NCBI GenBank assembly: GCA_012295275.1
Contig: CM022670.1
Location: 19,252,698 to 19,316,697 of the forward strand
DNA: 64,000 bases
Direction: 5' to 3'
From: Chrysomallon squamiferum
Lineage: Eukaryota; Mollusca; Gastropoda; Neomphalida; Peltospiridae
Positions 28,318-42,100 of the stretch are shown piece after piece (the first letter of the stretch is position 1; every line of letters starts with the position of its first letter). Below the pieces are notes generated by a model that saw nothing but the letters and a program-made list of their open reading frames with translations, was not told the DNA's origin and made no database searches. Both the position numbers and the translations under genes were made by a program.

Positions 28318-31210
28318 AGAAAGTGTTTGTAAAGATGACTGACTGATTGTGTGAATATGCATGTCTGGATATGTAACTTAGACTGAATATTTATCTACTG
28401 ACTCTGAAACCTACAAACACCATCCATATCTCTTATTCACGTCAGATTATCAGTGTCAGCCAGGGCGTTAACATGAAGAGCACTCCAAATCAAACAGATT
28501 AAAACAAAACTGACAGTTTTTTCTCAAATTCCTACAAGCTTATTGTCTTTCCTGTGAAGGACAAGCATTTTGATCATAACTAAAAGTGACCAGGTTTTGG
28601 CTGAGTGGTAACAACAACCCTGGCATGCCTAGTTTGTTTCTGTATGTCAGCAGACGTAAAGATTTCACTGAGCTTTTTTTGATTACTCATCATTTCAGAT
28701 CCAGGTGGTGTTTATGGAAAGAAGAGATCTATGGCAATTATTGACGCTGACAACAACTGCTTGTCTCAAACTGTCAGAATTCCACAGAATCTTTTCAGTC
28801 TTCTAACAAAGGAAAAAATAAAGAGAAAACATCTTCTGATATCTGGACCAAACAGACCAAGAGAACTGCATTTCTGTAAACAAACTTCATGGCTTCTATT
28901 TTTTTTAAATATTTTTTTTACACTTTTTTTTCTTTTTATATTTTTTTTTCCTGGAGATTTTAATGTTTTTTTTTATTTGTTATTTTCTTCTTTTGTGTCT
29001 TATTTTTTTTTACCTGTTACATTTGAAAAAAAAAAAAGGTTCTTGACCTGATTTCATTTTATTTTGTTTTGTTTGTTTACTGCCTTGTAAGTTAATCCGG
29101 AAGGATGTAATGTAATTATTTGAAGACATCAGCAAAAATATGTAGGTTAATCTTTGTAGGACCAGTGGAATGAAGTATCAATGGTGTCTTTGTACTTTTA
29201 TTGTGTTGAAAATTATAATAATTTTTATTTTCTAGTACAACAAGGGTAATACCCAGAGAATGTAAAATTAATTAAAAATAAACAACTCTCTAAATTAGAA
29301 TTCAAAATTCAGAGTTTTAAAAGTTAGGGATTAAATGTATAGAATGAATGAAAAATGTAACAGTTTTGAAACACACTGAAAACATTTTCTACTGTGTATT
29401 TGTTTATTTATTTAAAATTATTTAAAAAAAAAGTTAATTCCAACCACAAGAAGACTAATATTTTGTGAAAAATACTAAATGAACTTTAAAAATCAAATAC
29501 AAACATTAATGAGTAATTTTTTATGAGAAAGCATTAAATTCAGTATTAATTTTTAAAGTTTCAAATTTAAACTACTTTATAACTGACGTGTAATTTTCCA
29601 CCATTTTATTTCTTTGAATTATTAAAAGGGATTTATAACAACATGAGGCAATTTAACGTTGATTCTGATAAAAGAAAAATATAAGACAGCAGCTTTGAAA
29701 ATTCTTACTTCTTGAGACAACAAAATGATGAATATGAAATGTAAAATCTTGCCCACTTTGATTGTTAAAAATAACTTGATTTTCTTCATTACTCTAACAC
29801 CTTTCCTTAATCAATATAATTTCTTCACAAATTGGCTGAAATCATTTTCCACACACAAAATCTGAATTGCTCAACTGACCGAATCCATAGTGCGAATAAT
29901 TTCATTATTAGCTTGCTGGTGGTCAGGCTTAGGCTCATGACTGAATCTCAGAAAACTGCTAGAACTTAATTAATGCTCTTCAATTTAGTATTATTGTAAT
30001 TAATAGATGAAATTCCTTGTCCCAAGAGGGTCATGTTTTCTCCATCATTTCCTGTTGTGAGTTTTCAACTTGTGAAGAGTTATTTGATTTACTGTTTTTT
30101 CTGGTGATTTCTGAGAACATTAACTGAAGATTTATTGAAATGATACAATGATTTTATCGAAGATTTGTTTGTAATAACTGCTTAAAAGGTACACATATCT
30201 TTCACTTTGGATAAATAGCTTGTATACATCATTCAATCAGATAGTTGAGTTAGAACTGAAAATATTGATAATACTTCATATTATTTGATTTTTAGAAAAG
30301 ATGACATAAATTTATGTACATCTCAAAATATAATTCTGATGTAATTGTGAGCTCTCTTGAAGCAATTAAATACACAATATTTTAAAATAGTATTATTTCT
30401 ATAAAAAATATTACAATTTTTAAAAATAAATTATTATGGGTAGTAGAAAATATATTTAAAAAAAATGTTAAACAAAGAATTTTTCAGCAAGTGTTTTCCA
30501 TTTTTATAATTTTATTTGTTAAAAATACTGTAGTATTAAATATATGCATAACACATAAAAAACAATGTTATAAATATACCAACTGTTAAATGCTTTCAAA
30601 TTTAGTTTTAATATAATTTTTAAAAATTTTAATAATAATAAAAAATATTATTTAATCAAAATAAAAAAATCTTTAACTTTTTACAGTAATAGTAATAATA
30701 TCAAGCTTATTTATCTATTCCAAATTTTTGTTGTCTGTCCAAAACTCAAATTAGTCATGGTTAATGAATCTATTGACAGAAGAATTCCAAATATGGCTGC
30801 CATGTTCTTTCTACCAAATGGTCTGGGCAATAATAAAACACAAAGTTTACAAATAACAGATTTCTCTGTGGGCTTGTTACAATTCAGTTCACAAGAAAGA
30901 AATGTATTGAGATTGTCAGATTTTGACTCCTGATTCCACACACACACAAATGATCTTTTGTGACATGTTACTGTGTGAAGTCTTTTTGATACATATATCA
31001 GCATAATCTTCTTATTGGTAACATAAATCCAATACCGCTACTGTGAACCAGGTCTAACTTCTGCAAGGCTTGTATAAAACTATAAGTGTAAATCAGTTAA
31101 ATTAATCTATGAGCATTTTTGCATTATGTGTCTTTTTGGGGCTTTTTTTTTAACCCATGACATAAGTATTTAATTTGAATTCTGTCAGTTTCAAAAAATA
31201 AATAAACCAC

Positions 31211-31245
31211 TGTGTGTGTCTGTGTGTGTGTGTGTGTGTGTGTGT
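31211..31245. repeat. (TG)n microsatellite
   Basis: TG dimers with one C interruption. Confidence 0.9.
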
Positions 31246-31345
31246 AAATAACCACAAAATAATCCTACAGCTCTTAATATAAAAATTTAAACAGATTTTA
31301 TTTACATTGGTTTTTTTCCAGTATCTTTAGTCTTATTGTTATACT

Positions 31346-31447
31346 AAAAAAAAAAAAAAAAAAAAATAAATAAAAAATAAATAAATAAACTCATAAAAAA
31401 AAAAAAAAAATTAATAATAATAATAAAAAAATTTTTTTTTTTTTTTT
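31346..31447. repeat. Poly-A/AAT/poly-T low-complexity block
   Basis: A21, then AAAT and A15 tracts, an AAT tract and T16. The A and T arms are complementary. Confidence 0.9.
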
Positions 31448-33234
31448 AGAAATAAGTTAAAGCAACAAGATCTATATTGACCAGACTTTTTTTTTTCAAA
31501 TGAAATGACATGTATAATTGGCTACATATTAAAAAAAAAAATTTTTTCTCACTAATGATGTTTGACTTTGTCACTGTGTCAACATAATTATCCAAAATAT
31601 GTAGACATTCACGTACATGTCAAAGTATCGGATACTAAACATCCACATACCAGATTTACATTCAGACTAATATTATGAGACTTTGATTTATATTTTATTT
31701 ACTGTTAAAGACAAGGTGCTTTGTGTAGAACTTGGTTCTGGAATATTTGCCTCATGTGTGGTAGACTGCAAGATCAGTCCTAAACTGGAACACACTTTGG
31801 TTTGATTTTCTCATTCCATTTCATATTTTGAATAAGTGTTTTATAATGTGTTAACTTGTTTATTTATATATTTTTATAATTCATAAACTGGGGTAATTTA
31901 ACTTATACCACCATTTTTATCCTAACAACACCTTCTTCAACCTTTTCACAACTTTTCAAGACACTCACAGAAAAAAGAATAAATACTTAATGACACCTGA
32001 GAACAAAAATACACCGTCTAACAATAGTCAGAAATAAATACCCCTTGTACAACATGCTCAAACTTTATCCAATACACCAAATATACATGAAGCATAAAAA
32101 TCATAAAAGAAATAGCTGTTCTGAAAAAAAAATAACTGAGAGACAAAACGTCTGTTCTGACAGTTTTTTGCTCTGCCAGTTCAAGGTGTATATCCTCCTA
32201 ACAGGCAATGTTGGCCTTTTTTACATTTTTTTTTTCATGTCTACATCTCTCACTTCATTACACCAAAACACAATGGTGTTGGTAATCATATATTTTCCTG
32301 CCAGGTAAAATATGACACTACATTATTGTCCGAGTTAGTGGTGTAAGCTATGTCAGTCTGCATGGAAATGATATGATTGATTTTTATAAACAATGTCATT
32401 GTTGTTGTCATATGTAAATATATGTTTTCAGAAACAAAATGGTGTGGGAAAGGTTACCAACAGATTTTAAAATACTGTGGAACAAATTTTAATTTCTGAC
32501 ACTGAATAAAGCAACAAGTTTTTATCAAAAGATATTTAGAAAAAGTTTGTTTTTCATCTCAAGACATTCAAAAACTGTTGATGATTTTAATGATAAAATT
32601 ATTGAAAAACATGAAGGTTTTCAAAAATAAAATAAAATAAAATAAAATAAAAATATTAATACATATTATTATTTTTAACTTCCAGCCGTGTTTCAGTTTT
32701 TATGCTTTAATATCCAATAAACAAAAGTTATGCTGTATTGTTTGTTTTTCTTTTTAAGAAACTTTCTATAAATAAATAATAAAATGTATGTATATTTTTT
32801 AAACATATAACTGATCTGACACAAATGTATATCATTTGACATATTTCTGATTGTCTTTTGTTACATTTTAGAAAACAATACTAAATTATTCTATCTCTGT
32901 CTAGATATGAAATTAATATTTCCTCTAAATATAAAATTAAATTTCTCTTTAAATATCATGCATATAACGTAGTCATTGATTCCATTGACAAGCTGACACA
33001 GATCCTGTTAATTACAAAAATTACATTTACAACACACATTTCACTGAATACCATCAACTCTGTGTGGTGCTTCTTGAATGCAACACCACCATCCAATGAA
33101 TCCATCTGTTACCTGGTCAACAAGTACAGTTGCTTTATTTTATTTTATGACATTCCTGCTACAGTTCAGTCTGTGGTATATATATAAAAAAGTTTTACCA
33201 TTCCATCAACAGGTGTTTCAAACAATATGGTTTA

Positions 33235-33720
33235 TGCTTTTATGCAAGTGTGTATGTAAAATTCTGATTGTCATTGACATGTAAAAGTAATGAATGACAT
33301 TTCCTTCATCTTATCTTCATTATTTTCACACATTCAGTTCATGGTTAATGCCATATCAAGTGTGGCATTCATTGAAAAAAAAAAAAAAAAAAAAAAAAAT
33401 TCCGTTCCAGACATGGCATACATGTGTATGCTTGTAGAAAAGTTTGTGTAAAACTACAACTGCTGCAGATATGTAGAAGATAGTAAATGAAATTTAATTT
33501 TTCTTATCATCATCATTATCATACAGCCGATCTGTGCTTCAAGCACACAATATATGGCATTCATATAGAAAGTTATTTTATCCACTGCCCTGTGACTAAT
33601 TTATCAAATTAAATGGTATGTGTTTTCATGCTTGTAGCACAGTGCAGATATAAAATCATAATTACTTCTGAATGTTTTCTATGGTCTTTGAGATTCTTCT
33701 CTCTTACCTTCATTATTCTC
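33235..33720. repeat. Diverged tandem repeat, ~195-bp period, three units
   Basis: Each unit has a TATGCttgtag-like start (33236, 33428, 33628) and ends near a CTTCATTATTcTCATA-like segment (about 33315, 33505, 33708). A 25-base A run interrupts the region at 33375-33399. Confidence 0.5.
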
Positions 33721-34685
33721 ATATACTAAAATTATAATTCAGATGTGTAATATTTTTGGCAAATCATATTACACTAACAGCAGTTATAACTTACTATTTA
33801 ACTAAAGTAACATTTTTAGAATGAAGGAATTATAATAATTACAGTTTAAAACACTGCCACAATTAATTTTCTTTACAAATTCACATTATTAATTTAGATT
33901 TTTCAGATTTTTATTCTGGAAACAATAAAGTTAGTGAGTTATTTGCTTTAAATATTTTTATTACATAAGATTTGATAAAGGTAACTTTACATTACTATAA
34001 ATTTTCTATATATATTAACATGAAAAAAAGTAATGTAACATTCTCTCATTTTGTTTATATACATATGAATTTTTTTTTAAACCTAGTCTAATCAAATACA
34101 GAAATGATCTACTTAAATAATAGACATTTCTTTAATATCATAATAATTTATATACACATATTATTTATTTTATTATTACTTTTTTCTTCTCTTTTTTTTT
34201 AACACTCAGATATAGCATAAATAATGACCTATTATAAAATATATATTTCTTTAACTCTTCGCAAAATATAATTATATCTTCTTTTTTCTTCTTCTAAATA
34301 ATTTCTAATATATAAAAAAATGTTATGGAATAAAGAAAAGTTATTTTCCTATTACAAATGATAATAAGCACACAAAAATGCTTGTTTCTGTGAAGTCCAC
34401 CTGAAAAAATACATTTTCTGAGTTCAACCATGCATCACTTGAATGAAATAAAGGAAATGTTGATGTATTATCTGGCAAGAGAGAAATATTCATATAAACT
34501 GGCAGGAGGCAATGATGTAGAGAAGACGTTAACAACTACAACAGAATTAAACACTGCTTGATGTTGCTCCACTGGTCTACGCCCACCAGCTTTTCACACA
34601 GTGCAAGTAACCCCACCATTCTGTGTGATAGCAGACTATTGGTTAACTAGCTAGTTAATAGTTTGAAGTCGGTAATTGATGGTTG

Positions 34686-34920
34686 TGTAAAACTGTTCTT
34701 AAAACATGTAAGAATTTGTGAGAGGCAGGTTATAGGTTATTTTTTTTTTTTTTTTTTTTTTTTTTGTAAAACTTTACTTAAAATAAGTAAGAAATCCTGA
34801 GAGGCAGGTTACAGGTTATTTTTTGTAAAGCTGAAATTATCTGTAACTTGTTATTGGTCATTTCTATAAAAATATTATTACAATGTGAAAGGCTAGTTGT
34901 AGGCTGTTTCTTAATATTAA
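34686..34920. repeat. Tandem duplication, ~79-bp period, with poly-T insert
   Basis: TGTAAAACT...AGTAAGAA...GAGAGGCAGGTTAcAGGTTATT occurs twice, starting at 34686 and 34765. A 26-base T run (34740-34765) joins the two. A third, poor copy follows to about 34920. Confidence 0.65.
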
Positions 34921-35669
34921 GCTGTGTACTTATTTGTAAAAAAATTATACAAAAAATCTGAGTAACAAAAAACATGTTATGATTTTTGATAATCCAGTCA
35001 TGCTGCTGGAACAAGTACACCATCTACTGTATACAGAGTCGAAGACTGATCCTTGGAACCCATCATAAATGAATAATTGAAACATGTTACAGAATCAGAT
35101 TATTAGGCCATATTATAATAACACCAAGTGAACTGAAGACTACAGAAAAGAAGTGGACCGATTAACACATGTGATGTTGGTTATCTCTCCCAAGGCAATA
35201 AAGTTAATTTTACTCTTGGTTTATTTTCACTGGACCGGTTTAGAGTTCAAACAACCAATGTTGAAAGTCTTCCCTTGAACATTTTTATTGCAAATAAATA
35301 TACTTGACCTTTTCAGTCTGGGTTGCAATTGCAAAGAATGCTTTATTTTATGAGGAAAACAAACAGGCAGTCTGGTTGTGTAGCAACTAAAGAATTAATG
35401 TGTAAACAAACAAAATGACAGCATGGTGATTTGATACCCACTAAAATGGTAAAAGAATGTGAGGTGAAATCATGATACTATCTATTTGGTATTCTAAAGA
35501 GAAAAGCTGCTATAGAAAATTACATAGGTAAACTCCTCTGATGCTAACTAGATGTTATCTAAGTAAACTGGATCACTTTTATTATATCACATATTGTGCT
35601 TACAGACATTAATTTAAGAAGATGCCATTTTCAGATTTTGGTTATCAAATAAACATAGCATTTCTCTCA

Positions 35670-35704
35670 TCACACACACATACACACACACACACACACA
35701 CACA
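35670..35704. repeat. (CA)n microsatellite
   Basis: CA dimers with a single TA interruption. Confidence 0.9.
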
Positions 35705-36854
35705 ATCATACAAATTAATATAAAGAATAAAATAATATATTTTTATTGACATATTTTAATATTAACAGTTATTATATGTTAAGCAAATATATATATCATT
35801 TTAAAACATAATATGGTGATTATGTAAGAGAAACCCACTATTTATAGGCTTTATAATGAGACTCAAATATATATTACAATGATACATTTGTCAAGATGTC
35901 TAATTTTCATTTTCTATGTATATATATAGCTAGATATATAGTAAATACGTTATGTATTTGAGTATCTATCTCTAAACTGTATATGTAACTTAAACATATA
36001 TATATATATATATATTTGTTTTCTCCTTACAAATGAAATACTATTACAGCTTCTATACTCCACATTCAAAATGAGTCAACCTACATTTAACACAAAGAAA
36101 CTTTAATACCCAGTGGGCTGTACTTGCCTGAATATTGAACAATGAGGTATTAACCTGTGAAATATCAGATACATACTGTTCTGCACAGACAGTACCCATG
36201 CCCCATCAAAGACTGTGCAGTGGTTATAAAACAGTAATAAAGTGGACATTAAAAAGCAACACAGGTACTTATCAACAAATACCTCTTTTACATTGGATCT
36301 GTTAAACTGCTCTGAGTGATTTACCAAGCTAGATACAGCCACTGTGTACAATGATTAAGAAAAACTTGTTTGCTTTTTTTTATTTATTTTTTTATGGCAG
36401 GTCTTTATTACTTGTTGATATTTGTCCAAAATCAGTTGATGTCTTTAACCATTATCACATCTAGTTTTATAATCATTTTGTTTTGAGGTCTTTTTTGGAT
36501 GGGGTTCTTTTTTCTTTCTTTTTGTTTGTTTGGAATTGAATCTTATAAAACTGGTTATTAAATTGGATGTAATGGGCTAGACTGGGTTATTGTTTCCTTA
36601 ATTATTTTAATGGCACCTCAATACATATTTACAATGACAGGTATTAAGTTATCAAATACATGATACCTGCAACATGTGGTAAGAAAACAAATATTTAATG
36701 ATTTCATGTAAGACTGTTTAACCAAGATTTTCCGTTTGAGCGGAATCAGTTTTGTCTGTGCTGGATTCACAGAATAAGAAAACAAACATATTAAACTTTT
36801 ATGTTGTAAGACATGGCTTAAAAAATCATTATAGCTTTTTCACCCCAAAACCCA

Positions 36855-36892
36855 CTATTACTATTATTATTATTATTATTATTATTATTATC
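36855..36892. repeat. (TTA)n microsatellite
   Basis: About twelve TTA trimers, followed by short ATC/ATG-type trimers to about 36970. Confidence 0.9.
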
Positions 36893-38839
36893 ATCACTGC
36901 TATTATTTTTACTGTTATAGTTGTTGTTATTTATCATCATCATCATCAACATGTAATGATGATGATGATAATTTTTACTGTAACTACTACATAAACTCAT
37001 TGAAAACTTAATACAATCACAATAAACAAATAATAACACACAAACACCAAAAAAAATAATTTAAAAACAAACCCTTGTTTTTCATAACATTTCACCAGAT
37101 GGCAAAAACAACTTTGTCTCAACACAAGCACATCAAACATTATACAAACATTATATTTGCACATGATCTGAAGAGAGAATTTTTCAACAAATATGTGTGT
37201 TCTTCTGACAAAATGTATTCTGACTAGTCATTCTATCGAGACTTTCTCGCAGGTCAAGCACTTGTGATGATTGCTTAGCTGCAATAAAACACATGCAGTG
37301 TTCTGTGTTATTGGCTGTTAGCACATGCAATATAAATGAAATTCAATTATCTTTTATCGCTTAAGTGATAAAAATGTCCCAACTCTAAAACTGCAAGTGT
37401 AAAAAATTATTCTGTTATTGTTGTGTTAATTCTATTTACAGGTATTAAATGTACACTGCACTGTCTAAACTAGCAATTATTTGAATACAAAAATAACATG
37501 CCCAAGTCAAAAAAAAAAAATAATAATAATAATAATAATCATAATAAATAAAAATAAAAAACAAAATAGAAAAAAATAATATAATAATAATAAAAAACTG
37601 GATGATATGGAATTACAACAAATTTAAAAATTAGTAACATATTGCAGCTATAAAAATAATGAGAGGGAGCATTATAAAATCTGAAATATACATTAACAGT
37701 TAATGATTTGTATGAGAAAAAAAAGAAGTAAAGAAGGAGGATAAAAAAGAATTAATAACAGCTATGAAAAATAGAAAGGAAAATAAGAAAAATGAATAAA
37801 ATTAAAATAAATAAACAAAAGAACCAAAAACAAAAGAAAGAATGTAAGAAACAATAAAAATATGCAGGTTAATTCTCAAGTTCAAATCACTTCAGTTCTA
37901 GTGCACATAAAGTTATTCATTTTTCTTAAACATGGCTCCAAATTGATAAAGTTTGTTTTATTAATGCATATTTTAAACCTGCATATTAAATTTATTTTAT
38001 TCCTCATTTCATAATTTTATTCAAACAGACTAAATATATTTCACCATGTGGATTAAACAAGTGGCATGATGGGAATGGATTCAACAAGCTTTGTCACTTA
38101 AAATTATCATCTGATTATGCTTCTAATGCCATATTTTGTAGGACTTTTTCATAAGATGAATAACTTAATCACCAAGACCTGTTTGACTTAATATGACAAA
38201 TCAACATATCAAATAAATGGAGCAAGGTGACATCTGAATATGAAAAAAAGAAAGAAAAGAAAGCAAATAAAAAGACTACAGTACACATACTACATGTGCA
38301 TAAACAGAAAGGTGCAGAATAATATCAATACCCATTAAAAAAATGTTCTCTGCCTAATGATTAAGTGTTAGAAGTCAATGAAATTATTTCAGCAGAGAAA
38401 TTAAAGCAGTTAAATCATTAATTTTAAAAATGTAATAATAAATAACAAAAATAGATATTGCAGATGAAATTAAATTACATTTTACAAAGATGTTTTTGTT
38501 AAAGAAAAAAAATAAGATGTGATTATCAAGCAATGAATAATTTAATTTAAAAAAAAATTCTTTATAATGTTGTAAATATTACCAGCCTCTAAGGTCACAT
38601 TCTGGTATAATAACTTTTCACAAAATAATATTGTTGGTTGATAGATATTTGTTACAGCTTAGTAGCAAAGCATTTCTTACAGTGATATAACTAATGCTGT
38701 GTCTAGGACAAGCAAAACTGAACTGAAAATATTTATACATTTTGTTTTTAAAAACACGAAAACAAGAACCTACAAATATATGAAATAAGATACTTTTATT
38801 TTTATCTTTTTTGTTACAAATTCACTTCAGATAGTTTAA

Positions 38840-39120
38840 GTGAAGGCCTGGAGCTGTGATGAAAGTGGATAACAACTATTATCTGCTCTGTGTGTTCGTG
38901 TGACTGCAGAATCCATTGATGACAGTGCAAGAAGTAGTAAATGCTCACTTAACTGGTGAGATTGTCATCAGATGGGATACGATAGCTCTATTTACACCAA
39001 TGTGCCCCAAGACAAACACTCTGACACTAGACTAAACGAATCATGGTGGATATTTTCTTACACCATTCATTGCTATTTCATTTTCTTCTTCCATCAAGCA
39101 TGAATAATTGTCCCAGGAAA
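38840..39120. other. Less AT-rich non-coding block
   Basis: A compositional island with paired GATA-type sites (GATAAC and TTATCT near 38868 and 38879) and no reading frame. Its function is unknown. Confidence 0.2.
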
Positions 39121-42100
39121 CCTTTGAGCAATAAAACAAAAAAAGAAAAAAAAATCTCTAAAAAAAAAACCCACCACCACCATCAATCCTGTATCTAACA
39201 CTACCTGATGTGATTGTTTATTTTTAATAGCTCAGGATTAATAGCCATTTTACAGCAGTTTAAAAACATAAAAAGTCAAAATGTTCATTAATAAAAGAAT
39301 ATAAGTGGTGTCTGATGAAAAATGTGATTACTGTATATAAAAGGAAACAAATGCTATAAAATGTGTCAAAATCTCTGAGACTTCATAAAAATAAAGACTT
39401 CATTAAAAAAAACTATTTTTTAAAATTATTATATCTTGTTTTTACTATATATTTTTTATGTTGGATCCATTTTCTATAAAAGAGCTGTGGAATGATTTTG
39501 CTTAAAAACATCTTTATTTATATGCTATTTTTCAGCATGTTGTGAATTTAATTGAACCTAAAAAATTCAGTTATTTCTGTGGCAGTTGTGAATGAATTAA
39601 TTTTGGTAGTTATAATTAGATTATTCTACAATTTAAATTAAAATACAAATTATATGGCAATGCATAAAATTAACAGTAGATAAATAATGAATAAATGTTT
39701 AATGATCATTAAGACAAAACTGCTGTCAGAGTTAAATAAATGAAACTAGTCTATATTGCCTTACAATCACAATTAATAGAAGCTGAAATAATAGATTAAT
39801 ATATAAAAAAAGGTTTTAGAATATTTTATTATTATTACTGTACATTTTTTTCATTTTTAAAAAAAAGTGTTATTGTCACATTCAGTTTTTATAACAGTAT
39901 TCTGAAATAAAGTAAATTTGTTAAATTTGTTTTTCACTCAAACTATTATTAATTTTGTCTTGGTTTCTTTCCATCAAAAAATAAATACTATGGTCTAAGA
40001 GCTATGTAATTATCTGGCATTAATGACTGAGTATAAAAACTAAAAAATAGACACACACATAAACCTTGGTTAGTGACAAAGTAATGAGAACAATGCCTCT
40101 GTATTAACTGCAATTAGGAACAAAACATGAACCAAGCCTGCTTTTCTCTTTAAAGAAATTTAAAAGAATATTCCAGATTAAGTAGGCCTTGTCCACTGTC
40201 CACTCCTGCAGATATAATTCAGTGAAGACCAGAGAGAAAGAGAAGGGGAAATAAGCTCCAATCAAGAGCCATACATTGATGCATCTGGGATGCCCTGCTG
40301 GGCAAGGACTTTGTTGGGATTACTGCTGCTTCAGGCTACTGAAGGAATCGGGGAAGTGTGTGTCTGCTTTGCAGTACTGACACAAGCCCAATATATGTGA
40401 CCTAAACCATTGTAAAAGATTTTCACCAGTTTGTGGTTGGTTTTTTTTAGATAGAAGGTGTCTAGTTGTTCATGGGTGGAAAGTATCCAGTGGATCTTAG
40501 TGGCAATGTAAATAGATTTTGGGTGGGGAATATCAATTCATGGGGGTGGATCTCAAACAAATCTCAATTTTAAGGACTAGGAGAAGAACAGATAATATGG
40601 TGACACATAGGTTGTAAATCCATTGAGATGGAAGCAAACCTGTTACTGGCCTAATTTATTGCACATATTAGGTCCAAAATGTTAATGTCTAGTCATATTT
40701 TATAAACAGTAATTTCCCTGCTGTGAAAAGCACATTATCCAAACTACCAGTTATATTTATTAACAGTATAATTTACTGGTCTGACATTTTTTGGATTTCA
40801 TTCAAAAGATCTGTAATTTCACCATCCTGTTTTTTTCATTCATCGTCATGCCTGTCAATAAAGAAATAAAAGTTCTATCTTGGTATTCTTTTTATTAATT
40901 TTAATTTCTAAATTAATACTTTTATCATGTATTAATCATATAATGAAACCTCCATTTCAATTAACAGAATTCTTTGTGCCACCTGAATTAATCTTTGTCA
41001 ATAAAATACACATTATTCAACAGCACACACTAAATGCAATAGATGTGTCAGAAGATGAATAGTCGTGCAAATGCTTTTATTACAGTGTCATAACTGCACC
41101 TAAGCTGATTATACATGATAAAATTACCTTGGAGGCTATTAGGTGCAGTATTTAAAAAAATAAAAAATATAACAGTGATTTAGATACTACCTAAATACTG
41201 GCTTTCTGAAAACAAATACTCATGTTTTATCTTCATCTTCAGATATATGAACCAACATATAATAAAAGTTTTAAAAAATATTATATTTTATAGTTTATCA
41301 GTTTTAACTACCTAAAATTGAGCAATATTTCTTTAAGCATACCTGTATATGATCAATTATTTTTATGAACATTCCTGAACAAATCAATTATTTTCATTAA
41401 CTCACTGAATAAACATTATTTTATGACATGTATACAATCAAATACTTTTTATTAACTTACTTGTTTATGATCAATTATTTTCATGAACATACATAACTAT
41501 GAACATACTTAATTTGTTTAGAATAAATTTCCTTTTTTTTTCTTTGTAAGTATAAACCAGATATGTTTTATTTTTTATTTATTTAGTATCATTATTTTGT
41601 ATATTTTTCTTTTTAATGATGACGTAACTGAATAGCAAGACTTTTAAATAGACAATTAAAATATGGTGTTTTGTGGCCAAAACCTTCAACAGAAAAGAAA
41701 ACAAACTTGAACTTTGTTTCTTCTTCTTGTTTTTTTGTAACCAACCATCTATTTTGTAGGCTGCAGTTAAAATCCATGTGCTTCTATGTCTGTGGGAGCC
41801 AAGTTTATCTGAGATAATCTGCTCTGTATTTAATCAGAAACACCCTTTACAAGCAAAGATTTCCTCACTGGCTTGAATCCTTCAAGGCTGAAGATCCTTC
41901 TTGCTTGGCCAAGTGAGTATTTACTTGGATAAAAATATGTTCAAAACCAAGAACTTCTTCAAAAACGTCTGTATTTTCAGTTGGACATTTTCAGTTTTAC
42001 TGAATTAATTTCTGTTGTAATTATTGTCAGTAATATATTGAGCTTAAGTTAATATGGCCTTGCTAAAGGTGATATAGAAAGATCTGTTGATTTCAAATCC

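Noticed and set aside
28590-28645. tRNA-like GGCTGAGTGGTAAC segment
   Set aside because: It resembles an A-box, but no B-box or stem pairing follows.
28731-29051. 106-codon open frame on the plus strand
   Set aside because: The second half is Phe-rich because it crosses poly-T tracts; no promoter, splice or domain evidence.
30711-31004. 97-codon open frame on the minus strand
   Set aside because: No similarity to any family I know and no supporting signals.
40180-40400. Less AT-rich stretch considered as a coding exon
   Set aside because: All frames hit stops within a short distance and no splice pair fits.
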